From: CAZHSN01 sp964535125
Lineage (GTDB): Bacteria > Armatimonadota > HRBIN16
Length of the DNA stretch: 19,134 nucleotides
Direction of reading: 5' to 3'
Assembly (NCBI GenBank): GCA_964535125.1
Contig: CAZHSN010000064.1
Coordinates: 1 to 19,134, forward strand
Positions 1 to 7,470 of the stretch are shown one piece after another (positions within the stretch are counted from its first letter, which is position 1; every line of letters begins with the position of its first letter). Made by a program: the position numbers and the translations under genes. The notes beneath the pieces were generated by a model. The model was not told where the DNA came from. It saw nothing but the letters and a program-made list of their open reading frames with translations, and searched no databases.

Positions 1-903
1 ATCGACAGCTTCGCAGCGGGCGCCCAGGCGTTTTGCCTGTACAACTACCCGTATGCCGGCAGCGGCGTAACCGGTCCCGGAGCGCCCGGTACAGCGACTT
101 ACGCCCAGTTGACTGACGAAGGCATCAAGCTATGGCGGCACTGGCGTACGGTTACCGAGGGGCGGTTCTGGCCCACGGTCATGCCCGGCTGGGATCGCCG
201 TCCCTGGCTCAAGCAAAACGATCTGATACGTACCGGCAGCACACCCGCCCTGTTCGAGACCGCGCTGCAGGCCGCACGGCAGCATGTGAATGCGCATCAG
301 ATTGTGATGGTTGAGGCATGGAATGAATGGGGCGAAGGCAGCGTGCTGGAACCCAGTGTGGAACACCGGTTCGGTTATCTGGACGCTGTACGAAGGGTCT
401 TTGCTCCGCGCGCCGCTGCACGGCATCGCGATCTGACGCCGTCTCAAGTCGGATCTCCAGCGCCCTGCTGGGATGGGACACTGCCTTCGATCACCCGGTG
501 GGGTTTCGACCTGAACACCCAGGGGTGGACTGCAGGACGCGTCACCGACTTCACACAACGCGAGGGGGCGCTGTATGGGGTTGCCGCCACCGGCGATCCA
601 TGCCTGAACGGTCCGATCAGCTATGTGGAAGCCAGCACGTACCGTCGATGTACACTGCGTATGAAGCTGTCTGGACCAGCGGGTCAAGCCACTGCACAAC
701 TGTTTTGGTCCACTGTCGACACGGCGTTTGGCGAGTCCAACAGCGCCATGTTCCCGGTTCAGGTTGATGGCCACTGGCATGTCTACGACATCGTGCTGGC
801 AAACCGCAAAACCTGGAAGGGACTGGTAGATCAACTGCGCCTCGACCCGGTCGACCGTCCCGATGTCGCATTCGGTATAGACTTTATCGAACTGGAGAAC
901 TGA
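1..903 (+). CDS. GH99/WbsX-like carbohydrate-active protein, C-terminal part (5' end outside window)
   Basis: The reading frame is open from base 1, so the N-terminus lies to the left of the window; about 300 residues are visible. A TTG at 109 is an internal codon, not the start. The first ~130 visible residues end in VEAWNEWGEGSVLEP, the signature of GH99-like/WbsX proteins found in O-antigen and exopolysaccharide clusters, where they are thought to act on glycans. The last ~130 residues (from about WGFDLNTQGW to IDFIELEN) look like a separate beta-sandwich, carbohydrate-binding-type module with the common ending LRLDPVD...FGIDFIEL. This split is inferred from sequence style, not from a database hit. 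The TGA stop at 901-903 is followed 1 nt later by the TolC-family start, so the two are probably co-translated. Substrate and exact activity cannot be told. Confidence 0.8.
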   Translation: MDSFAAGAQAFCLYNYPYAGSGVTGPGAPGTATYAQLTDEGIKLWRHWRTVTEGRFWPTVMPGWDRRPWLKQNDLIRTGSTPALFETALQAARQHVNAHQIVMVEAWNEWGEGSVLEPSVEHRFGYLDAVRRVFAPRAAARHRDLTPSQVGSPAPCWDGTLPSITRWGFDLNTQGWTAGRVTDFTQREGALYGVAATGDPCLNGPISYVEASTYRRCTLRMKLSGPAGQATAQLFWSTVDTAFGESNSAMFPVQVDGHWHVYDIVLANRKTWKGLVDQLRLDPVDRPDVAFGIDFIELEN

Positions 904-904
904 C

Positions 905-2185
905 ATGCGTGTCCCAAAGCGTAACTATCTAGCGATTGTCACCGGGTTGATGGCGGGCATACCCTGCGTAGGCGCTCCCATCCAGATGGACATGCAGGAA
1001 GCCGTCAAGCGTGCGTTAGGCACACGTCCCGCCCACCTGACAGCCCAGTTGGATACCGTTGCCGCCAAAGCGCGCCGGCATCAGGCTCAGGCATCCTGGT
1101 ACCCAACGGTGACGCCGTCGGCGACCTATGTTTACAGCCGGGCGCGCACCCAACTGCCCGGGTTCGGCACCGCTACCGGTGTGACCGATGAGACCCGATA
1201 CGAAGTCGGCGCCGACTGGCTGCTGTGGGACAACGGGCGACGTGAACTGCGCATTGCCCAAGCCAAGCACGCGCTGACATCGGCGGAACTGTCTCTGGAG
1301 CAATCAAAACATTCCGTCACTGTGGAGGCGGTTCAGGCCTTTCTGGATATGCTGCGGCAGCAGGAACTGGCACGCAGCCAGCAAGCGTCGCTGGAACGCG
1401 CGCTCGCGCTGCAGCAGATGACTGAGGCGCAAGTGGAAGCCGGAGCGCTGCCGCGTAAGGACCTGCTGCAGGCGCGCGCCGATGCGGCCAACGCCCGGGT
1501 GTCATTGCTGCAAACACAGAACCGCTTGAAACAGGCCGAAACACGCCTCAAGCTGGTCACCGGCGTGCCATGGGATGCGGAACTGACGCTGACCCCGCCG
1601 GCGGCATCTCCGGATGTGCCCTCATCATTGGATCTGTGTCGGCAACTGGCCGAACAGCACCGTCCGGATATCGCCATCGCCCGGCAGTCATTGCGCATCC
1701 GGCAACTGGCGCACCAGATGACCGTTTCGGATGCAGGACTGAACATCCAGGCGCGGTCAGGCGCCGGATACCGGTTCAAGCCCGATCGCGGGGATACCGT
1801 ATCCGTGAGTCTGGTCGCATCGTATCCGCTCTTTGATGGCGGCCTGAACGCCGCGCTCATTCAAGAGAGCCGCACCGCTATCGCCACATCGGAACTGCAG
1901 TTGGTCAACAGTCGCCTTGAGGCGTTCACCCAAGTGGAACAGGCATGGCTGGAGCATATCAATGCGGAAGAACGCCTGACCGCCGCAACTTCAGCGCTTG
2001 AGGCCGCACAAGCCAACTATGAAGCGGCCAGCGCGGGGCGCGCAGAAGGCGTGGGGACTGTGATTGACGTGGTCACCGCGAATGCCTCCCTGGCGCAGGC
2101 TGAGGCGTCGGCGGTACAGGCGCGGTACGATCTGTTATTGGCCGTCATCCAGTTGCGCGTGGCGATTGGCAGCACCGCGTTCTAG
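905..2185 (+). CDS. TolC-family outer membrane efflux channel
   Basis: The 426-residue protein begins with a signal peptide (MRVPKRNY, hydrophobic LAIVTGLMAGIPCVG, likely cleavage near residue 24). It then has the two repeated, Ala/Gln/Leu-rich long-helix segments of outer-membrane efflux proteins, roughly residues 30-220 and 240-420. Typical elements include a first-repeat helix around VQAFLDMLRQQELARSQQ, the turn VEAGALPRKDLLQARADAANA, and in the second repeat ASYPLFDGGLNAALIQES and EGVGTVIDVVTANASLAQAEA. TolC trimers form the outer-membrane exit duct of type I secretion or RND/ABC efflux systems. No membrane-fusion protein or inner-membrane pump is next to it here, so the partner is unknown. 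The start ATG lies 1 nt after the preceding GH99-like stop, suggesting one transcript. Length is normal for the family. Confidence 0.9.
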   Translation: MRVPKRNYLAIVTGLMAGIPCVGAPIQMDMQEAVKRALGTRPAHLTAQLDTVAAKARRHQAQASWYPTVTPSATYVYSRARTQLPGFGTATGVTDETRYEVGADWLLWDNGRRELRIAQAKHALTSAELSLEQSKHSVTVEAVQAFLDMLRQQELARSQQASLERALALQQMTEAQVEAGALPRKDLLQARADAANARVSLLQTQNRLKQAETRLKLVTGVPWDAELTLTPPAASPDVPSSLDLCRQLAEQHRPDIAIARQSLRIRQLAHQMTVSDAGLNIQARSGAGYRFKPDRGDTVSVSLVASYPLFDGGLNAALIQESRTAIATSELQLVNSRLEAFTQVEQAWLEHINAEERLTAATSALEAAQANYEAASAGRAEGVGTVIDVVTANASLAQAEASAVQARYDLLLAVIQLRVAIGSTAF

Positions 2186-2193
2186 CACGTGCT
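2184..2193. repeat. 10-bp perfect palindrome between convergent genes
   Basis: AGCACGTGCT overlaps the TolC-family TAG stop and fills most of the 15-bp gap to the convergent zinc-ribbon gene (stop at 2201-2203). There is no T-run, so this is not a classical terminator. It is too short to be more than a weak hairpin. Confidence 0.3.
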
Positions 2194-2200
2194 GTGGCTG

Positions 2201-3172
2201 TCAGGGGCCGGGCGGGTCTGAGAACACATTCTGGTAAGCATCCACTCGAATATCTGACAATTCGATATCGCCGCTGAATACAAGGCGCCATTGGTTGTTG
2301 ATCACCTTCAGCAACCGCACGCGCATCCGGTGGTAGTCGCTCTGCGTGGAAGCCAGCACCGCAGGCGCCTGCGTCAGCACGCGCTCCAGCGTGGACGAGT
2401 CCGTGGCCGTTGGCAACGCGACACTCAGCAGCAGCTGTGCGCCGGAGGGGTCAACAACCAAACGCACATCCTCACATTGGATACCCGCATCCAACAACGC
2501 ACGGCGCACCAGATCTGACCAGGCCATCTCGATCTGAAGCATCGCGGGTTGTACCACCTGGGGTTGCGTGGATGACGGCAAAGCGACTTTGTCACCTGGC
2601 TTGATGGCCTCAATACGTACATCGCCGGGACGCGTACTTCCAATGATCCGCCTGCCGGACTGAACAACCAACGCCATACCGACCAGAAGCAATGCGATCA
2701 ACACTACACCTGCCAGACCGGCGATCCGCCAGCGCTGTGACACAGAGAGCATCCGCCGGATCTCGGCATCCTTACCGGCGTGTTCCACGCGGTCTTGCCG
2801 AATCTGATCAATCGTCTCCAATTTGCGGTGTATGCTCGCGTCATCGGGGCGCATATCGCTGGCCAACCGGTACCAGTGCCACGCATCATCCAGCTTGCCG
2901 CGTTCGAAACAGACATCACCCTTCAGGATATGGACATCTGGATTGTCAGGGTGATACTTCAGCAGTTCATCACACAACTGCATCGCTTCGTCGAACTCGC
3001 CACGCATCCGCAGCAGGTTGACGCGTGATATCTGCAGGTTGATGGTGCGTGACTCCCGCTCGCGCATCGCCGCATCGACAGCCTCCGCATTGACCGGCAT
3101 GCCGCAATCGGGACAGGTCTGTACGTCGCTGGATAGCGGGGCCAGGCAAAAACTGCAGAAGTCAGTGGCCAC
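2201..3172 (-). CDS. Zinc-ribbon / TPR / single-TM protein of unknown function
   Basis: The protein has 323 residues with a GTG start at 3172-3170. The start is chosen because it places the zinc ribbon intact at the N-terminus; the next Met would delete half of it. Visible architecture: a four-cysteine zinc ribbon (Cys6, Cys9, Cys20, Cys23); about two to three TPR-like helical repeats (residues ~43-120, including GEFDEAMQLCDELLKYHPDN and GKLDDAWHWYRLASDMRPDD); one transmembrane segment (~148-171); then a ~150-residue domain predicted outside the cytoplasm with no recognised family. With a cytosolic N-terminus, the ribbon and TPRs would face the cytoplasm as a protein-binding platform. The start overlaps the dut stop by 11 nt, indicating translational coupling. 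I do not recognise a characterised homolog, so function stays open. Confidence 0.8.
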   Translation of the reverse strand: MATDFCSFCLAPLSSDVQTCPDCGMPVNAEAVDAAMRERESRTINLQISRVNLLRMRGEFDEAMQLCDELLKYHPDNPDVHILKGDVCFERGKLDDAWHWYRLASDMRPDDASIHRKLETIDQIRQDRVEHAGKDAEIRRMLSVSQRWRIAGLAGVVLIALLLVGMALVVQSGRRIIGSTRPGDVRIEAIKPGDKVALPSSTQPQVVQPAMLQIEMAWSDLVRRALLDAGIQCEDVRLVVDPSGAQLLLSVALPTATDSSTLERVLTQAPAVLASTQSDYHRMRVRLLKVINNQWRLVFSGDIELSDIRVDAYQNVFSDPPGP

Positions 3173-3638
3173 TGGAAAGTCCCCCGGTGCTGCCGAACCC
3201 GCCGGATCCCCGATCGGTGTCCTCCAGATCGGCCGACTCCTGCCAAACCACGCGTGTAACCGGGGCGACCACCATCTGGGCGATCCGATCGCCGCGGTGA
3301 ATGGTCACCGGCGTCTGCCCAAGGTTAATCAGCGGAACGGCGATCTCCCCCCGATAGTCGCTGTCGATGGTTCCGGGAGCATTCACCATGCCGATCCCGT
3401 GACGTACTGCCAGTCCGCTGCGCGGGCGGACTTGCGCCTCGTAGCCTTCGGGAAGGGCGATCCGGATGCCCGAAGGCACCAACGCGCGCTGACCAGGCTC
3501 TAGCACCAGAGGATCGCAGACGGCAGCGAACAGATCCATGCCGGCGCTGCCGGGTGTCGCATACGCGGGCAGGGCCAGGTCGTCGCAACCCTCGCATCGT
3601 GTGATCTGTACAGACAGTGTCATCTCAACCCGTTTCAT
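3162..3638 (-). CDS. dut: dUTP diphosphatase (dUTPase)
   Basis: Hydrolyses dUTP to dUMP and PPi, keeping uracil out of DNA and supplying dUMP for thymidylate. All five trimeric-dUTPase motifs are visible in order: motif I GSAGMDLFA, motif II VRPRSGLA, motif III with NAPGTIDSDYRGE (catalytic Asp), motif IV RGDRIAQMV and the C-terminal motif V RGSGGFGSTGG. The full-length 158-residue form starts at ATG 3638. A second in-frame ATG at 3623 (MTLSVQITR) fits the usual dUTPase N-terminus better and has a weak GGG upstream, so the true start may be there. The gene lies 75 bp after the histidine kinase stop, and its own last 11 nt overlap the zinc-ribbon gene. The link between dut and those neighbours is positional only. 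Confidence 0.95.
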   Translation of the reverse strand: MKRVEMTLSVQITRCEGCDDLALPAYATPGSAGMDLFAAVCDPLVLEPGQRALVPSGIRIALPEGYEAQVRPRSGLAVRHGIGMVNAPGTIDSDYRGEIAVPLINLGQTPVTIHRGDRIAQMVVAPVTRVVWQESADLEDTDRGSGGFGSTGGLSSGH

Positions 3639-3713
3639 GGGGTTTGCGCAGCCTGCACTCCGCTTCTGGCAGCATCGGCGTGCGCCCCCATACCTGAGCG
3701 TACGCAGGCCATA

Positions 3714-5444
3714 TCATCCGGCGTCTTCAGCGGTTTCGGGTGGTTTCAGCGGCAGGCGGAACAGGAACTCCGACCCTTGTCCGGGCTCGCTCTCCACCCA
3801 GATCTCACCGCCGTGCACCTCAACGAGGTGCTTCACCAGAAACAGCCCGATACCTGTACCGCCCACTTCGCGTGTGTCGCGGTTGTCGACGCGATGAAAC
3901 CGTTCGAACACCTTGGCTGCCTGATCTTTGGGGATCCCAATGCCCTGGTCGCTGACGCCCACCACCACCTGTTCGACTTCCGGTTCATACCAGCCTCTCA
4001 CCTTGACCTGGCCGCCGTCCGGCGAATACTTGATGGCGTTGTTGACCAGGTTGGTGAGGATTTGATCAACCTTATCCTCATCGGCCACGATGGTGGGAAA
4101 GTCCTCGGTAAAGTGCGTTGACAGCGTATGCTTATGGGTGTAGGATCGCTGAATGGTACAGACCTTCTCGGCCAGCCCCGGTACGTCAATGGGTTTGGGG
4201 TTCAACTGCAGCGCCCGACCTGCCTCAATGCGGGACACATTCAACAGGTCTTCGATGAGCCGTCGCAGGCGGTCTGTCTCCGCATCGATAATGCCCAGGA
4301 ACTCCAGCCGGGTGTCGTTGTCATAGTATCCGTCCGTATCGGCCAGCAGCGTGGAGACGAATCCCTTGATGGACGTCAGCGGCGTGCGCAGTTCATGCGA
4401 GACAGTACTGACAAACGCCGTCTTCATCCGCTCAATATTCCGGATTTCAGTGATGTCGTTAAAGATGGCGACCGCGCCGATTACCTCGTTGTCATCGTCG
4501 GTCACCAGAGCGACTTGCACCTGGAATATCCGCTCGATGCCCGCTTCCTCATCCATCACAGAGACTTCGGCAGCGCCCTCTTCCTGCGATTCCAGCGCCT
4601 TGGTGAACAGTTCGCGTACCGGTTCAATGGTGATGAACTCGGTGTAGTTCTTGCCCTCCGCAGCCTCTTCGGTAGCACTGAAGATATGCTGAGCGGACGT
4701 GTTCACCAGTGTGACCCGACCGCGCCGGTTCACCATCACCAGTCCGGCCGAGAGGCTGTCGATGGTGGAGATCAGTTCTTCCTTCTCTTCAACGACTTCG
4801 CGGTACATCTGGGCGCTGGCGAGCACGGCGGCGGCGTTCTTGGCCAGCCTCTCCAGTAGTTGGACATCCTCTTGGATGAACTCCTGCCCATACCGCTTGT
4901 TGAACACATGGACGACGCCGATGGTGATCCGGTCGGTAACGCGGTTTTCATCGTCACGCTTTTCTATCACCAGCGGAGATGTGCAGCCATTCTGAATCCC
5001 CATCAACGCCACGTGTTCGGGAATGGTGCGTTCGTCACTGGCGGCGTCATGGAAGATCAGCGATTGAGAGGTGCGGAACACTTCGCCGGAGATGCCCTGC
5101 GTCGCGCGCACCCGGAACTGCTTAATATGCTCATCCGTCATGCCGAATGCAGGCGCCACCGCATATAGTTCGCCGGATTCGCGATCAAGCAACATGAACA
5201 CGCACTTCTCCGCCTGAAGGATCATGGCGATGCGATGTACCAGTCGGCGCAGCGTTTCTTCGAATTCGGTGATGGCGGTTGGTTGATCACTGTCACCGTT
5301 GGCTCGGGCCTTCTGCTCCAGATCCCTGTTTTTCGCTTTCAACTCATCGACTTCGGCCTTCAACTTGGCCAGCGCCTGTTCGCGCTCATTCAGAGCAGCC
5401 TGGAGAGCCACTATCTCGGTCGACGGATCTCTATCTTGAACCAT
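3714..5444 (-). CDS. Soluble sensor histidine kinase (coiled coil-GAF-PAS-HisKA-HATPase)
   Basis: A 576-residue kinase. The ATG at 5444 is preferred over an in-frame start 57 nt upstream because AGGTGG sits just before it and the upstream 19 residues look non-coding. Domains: a charged coiled coil (~8-48), GAF (~55-215), PAS (~222-335), HisKA with the H-box SHELRTPLTS (phospho-acceptor His350), then the ATPase domain with N-box NNAIKYSP (~469-475), G1 DQGIGIP, F-box FERFHRVD and G2 GGTGIGL. All catalytic boxes are intact. No signal peptide or membrane segment is visible, so it should sense an internal signal through GAF/PAS. No response regulator is adjacent; it is an orphan kinase here. A good sigma-70-like promoter lies at 5503-5531. 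It is followed by dut and the zinc-ribbon gene on the same strand. Confidence 0.93.
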   Translation of the reverse strand: MVQDRDPSTEIVALQAALNEREQALAKLKAEVDELKAKNRDLEQKARANGDSDQPTAITEFEETLRRLVHRIAMILQAEKCVFMLLDRESGELYAVAPAFGMTDEHIKQFRVRATQGISGEVFRTSQSLIFHDAASDERTIPEHVALMGIQNGCTSPLVIEKRDDENRVTDRITIGVVHVFNKRYGQEFIQEDVQLLERLAKNAAAVLASAQMYREVVEEKEELISTIDSLSAGLVMVNRRGRVTLVNTSAQHIFSATEEAAEGKNYTEFITIEPVRELFTKALESQEEGAAEVSVMDEEAGIERIFQVQVALVTDDDNEVIGAVAIFNDITEIRNIERMKTAFVSTVSHELRTPLTSIKGFVSTLLADTDGYYDNDTRLEFLGIIDAETDRLRRLIEDLLNVSRIEAGRALQLNPKPIDVPGLAEKVCTIQRSYTHKHTLSTHFTEDFPTIVADEDKVDQILTNLVNNAIKYSPDGGQVKVRGWYEPEVEQVVVGVSDQGIGIPKDQAAKVFERFHRVDNRDTREVGGTGIGLFLVKHLVEVHGGEIWVESEPGQGSEFLFRLPLKPPETAEDAG

Positions 5445-5502
5445 TGCCACCTGAACCCCTGTGATGATGAAGCACGCCCCCCAGGGACGCAATACCAACA
5501 CG

Positions 5503-5531
5503 AGTATACCAACCCTCGGCTCACGCGTCGA
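5503..5531 (-). promoter_or_regulatory. Candidate sigma-70-type promoter for the histidine kinase
   Basis: On the minus strand, TCGACG (5531-5526; 4/6 match to TTGACA) is separated by exactly 17 nt from TATACT (5508-5503; 5/6 match to TATAAT). This predicts a start near 5496 and a leader of ~50 nt before the ATG at 5444. It is a pattern match only. The same -10 hexamer preceded by GG occurs in the predicted pyr promoter. Confidence 0.5.
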
Positions 5532-5539
5532 CGTGCCTG

Positions 5540-5585
5540 CTCAGGTATCATGGCGTTGGAGTGCGCACACTCCGCTATACCTGAG
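5540..5585. repeat. Nested inverted repeat in the divergent kinase/hydrolase intergenic region
   Basis: Outer arms CTCAGGTAT (5540-5548) and ATACCTGAG (5577-5585) are a perfect 9-bp inverted repeat. Nested inside is a second perfect 6-bp repeat, GGAGTG (5558-5563) and CACTCC (5568-5573), with a 4-nt loop. The structure ends one base before the Shine-Dalgarno region (GAGG, 5588-5591) of the metallo-hydrolase. It could be an RNA hairpin in that gene's leader or a DNA operator between the two divergent genes. There is no T-run, so a terminator is unlikely. Confidence 0.6.
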
Positions 5586-5598
5586 TTGAGGTTCTGTT

Positions 5599-6225
5599 TT
5601 GGCATCATCTCTGATCATACGCACCCTGCCATCGCCGTTTCTAGGCACAAATGGCCACTTAGTTCTGCATCCGGAAACAGCCTGCGCGGTCTTGGTCGAT
5701 GCTCCGGCCGAAATCGGCTGCTACGTTGATGATCTGTTGAGCCGTTATCAGTGCCAACTTAAAGCGGTATGGCTGACGCATGCGCATTTTGACCATGTGA
5801 TGGGCCTGACGGAGATAGCGGCCGATGCGGATATAGAGATCATTATCCACCGGCTGGAGGCCGATCTGTTGCGCAACCCGCGCCTGCAACCGGTTCCCAT
5901 GCCCGGGCTAACCGGCGTGACCCCTACCCGCACTGTCGACCACATGGACACGGTGCAGTTGGCCGACTTGCCGTTCACCGTACTCCATACCCCCGGACAC
6001 ACACCGGGAGGGGTCTGCTACCATAGCGCAGAGCAGGGTGTGGTGTTTACCGGCGACACGCTGTTTCGAGGCACCATCGGTCGCACCGACTTTCCCGGCG
6101 GCAACGACACAGACATGAGCCGCAGCCTGAAGTTACTGGCGGAACTGCCGGCCGAGACGTCAGTCTACCCAGGTCATGACCGATCGACCACCATCGGCGC
6201 TGAACCCTGGCTGCAACGGATATAG
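5599..6225 (+). CDS. Metallo-beta-lactamase-fold hydrolase, glyoxalase II/YcbL-like
   Basis: The 208-residue single-domain enzyme carries the MBL metal site: THAHFDH at residues 60-66 (H61, H63, D65, H66), GHTPGG (H134), TGDTLF (D153) and YPGHD (H193). The GRTDFPGG stretch and the short length match the YcbL/GloB-type subgroup, which hydrolyses thioesters such as S-lactoylglutathione or related substrates; the real substrate here is unknown. An in-frame TGA at 5587 rules out upstream starts. The only reasonable start is TTG 5599, which has GAGG at 5588-5591 with 7-nt spacing. The stop is 10 nt before the glycosyltransferase ATG, so the pair is likely one transcript. Confidence 0.9.
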   Translation: MASSLIIRTLPSPFLGTNGHLVLHPETACAVLVDAPAEIGCYVDDLLSRYQCQLKAVWLTHAHFDHVMGLTEIAADADIEIIIHRLEADLLRNPRLQPVPMPGLTGVTPTRTVDHMDTVQLADLPFTVLHTPGHTPGGVCYHSAEQGVVFTGDTLFRGTIGRTDFPGGNDTDMSRSLKLLAELPAETSVYPGHDRSTTIGAEPWLQRI

Positions 6226-6235
6226 GAGGCTTTCG

Positions 6236-7441
6236 ATGCGTATTCTCATGCTGAGTTGGGAGTATCCACCCAGAACTGTCGGGGGCATCGCTCCCCATCT
6301 GTATGACCTGTCGCAAGCACTCGCCCGCTGCGGGCACCAGGTACATGTGGTGACCACCGATGAAGTGGACGGCACATTTACTCAGATGGATGGGCCGGTA
6401 GCTGTCACGCGCACGCCCTTGCCGCCTAACCGGATCAGCATCGTGGAATGGGTTGATGTGTTGAACGCCCGCATGGCCCAGGCGGCGCGCAGCGTGTTGC
6501 GTGATTGGCTGACAACAGACGAACCGGTTGTGCTGCATGCACACGACTGGCTGGCGGAACCCTCGGCAGTCGTGTTGAAGCACGAGTTCGGATTACCCCT
6601 GGTCGCCACCATACACGCTACGGAGTATGGACGCAACGGCGGCATCCGCGAGCCGTTGCAGCGCGAGATCGCCTCCCGTGAGTGGCGGCTCACTTACGAA
6701 GCCTGGCGGGTCATCTGCTGCTCGGAGTTTATGCGTCATGAGGTACATACCGCTCTGGATGTCCCCGGCGACAAGATAGATGTCGCGCCTAACGGAGTCG
6801 ACACAGATCCGTTTACGTTCCCCTTCCCCACCGATGCACAGGCCCGCTTCCGCGCACAGTACGCGCCTGACAACGCCCCTCTGTTCTTCTTCGTCGGGCG
6901 GATGGTGCCCGAGAAGGGAGCACACCTGCTGATCGATGCCATGCGGTATGTACGCGTGGAGTTCCCGGACGCCCGGGCTGTCATCGCCGGCGGAGGTTCC
7001 CGTGAACACCTGGTGCACTTGGCGCGCTGGTTGGGGCTGCGCGATCATGTGACCTTCACAGGATTCACTTCGGACGCCACTAAACGACGTCTGCAGCGCG
7101 TCGCGACGGCGGCAGTGGCGCCCAGCCTGTATGAACCCTTCGGCATCGTCGCGCTTGAGGCGATGGCGGCAGGGACGCCGGTCGTCGTCTCGGACGCCGG
7201 AGGGCTGAAGGAGATAGTCGATCACGAGGTCACAGGCCTCACCGCTTACGCTGGTGACTCGTTAAGTCTGGCCAATCAACTGCTTCGCATTGCACACGCA
7301 CCGGAATGGGCGCAAGGGCTCGCTGAACGCGCCTTCCAGAAGGTACAGACAGTCTATAGCTGGGACCGTATCGCGTCACAGACAGCTGACGTCTACACAC
7401 GCGTATGGTCCGAATCCAGGATGTGTCACGCCGCCCGGTAA
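6236..7441 (+). CDS. Glycosyltransferase, GT4/GT5-type (glycogen-synthase-like, GT-B fold)
   Basis: The 401-residue enzyme starts at ATG 6236, set by a perfect AGGAGG (6224-6229) 6 nt upstream that overlaps the preceding stop codon. The N-terminal Rossmann half opens with MRILMLSWEYPPRTVGG, the glycine-rich acceptor loop seen in starch/glycogen synthases. It continues with LHAHDW and ATIHATEYGRNGG, a stretch that recalls the actinobacterial alpha-1,4-glucosyltransferase Rv3032 group. The C-terminal half has the nucleotide-sugar site: FVGRMVPEKGAHLLIDAM and the E-x7-E motif within PSLYEPFGIVALEAMAAGTP. It therefore transfers sugar, plausibly glucose, from an activated donor to an alpha-glucan or other glycan in the cytoplasm. 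The donor and product are inferred. It lies between the MBL-fold hydrolase and the Ycf46-like ATPase. Confidence 0.88.
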   Translation: MRILMLSWEYPPRTVGGIAPHLYDLSQALARCGHQVHVVTTDEVDGTFTQMDGPVAVTRTPLPPNRISIVEWVDVLNARMAQAARSVLRDWLTTDEPVVLHAHDWLAEPSAVVLKHEFGLPLVATIHATEYGRNGGIREPLQREIASREWRLTYEAWRVICCSEFMRHEVHTALDVPGDKIDVAPNGVDTDPFTFPFPTDAQARFRAQYAPDNAPLFFFVGRMVPEKGAHLLIDAMRYVRVEFPDARAVIAGGGSREHLVHLARWLGLRDHVTFTGFTSDATKRRLQRVATAAVAPSLYEPFGIVALEAMAAGTPVVVSDAGGLKEIVDHEVTGLTAYAGDSLSLANQLLRIAHAPEWAQGLAERAFQKVQTVYSWDRIASQTADVYTRVWSESRMCHAAR

Positions 7442-7470
7442 ACAGAAACACGACAGAGACGAGGAGATCC

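Noticed and set aside
130..906. Long minus-strand open frame antisense to the GH99-like gene
   Set aside because: It mirrors a GC-rich coding gene whose plus-strand product has clear family motifs; the antisense protein shows no recognisable domain and is rich in Arg/Cys/Gly as shadows are.
4128..4859. Plus-strand 243-codon open frame inside the histidine kinase gene
   Set aside because: Shadow of the kinase PAS/HisKA region, with no ribosome-binding site or recognisable domain.
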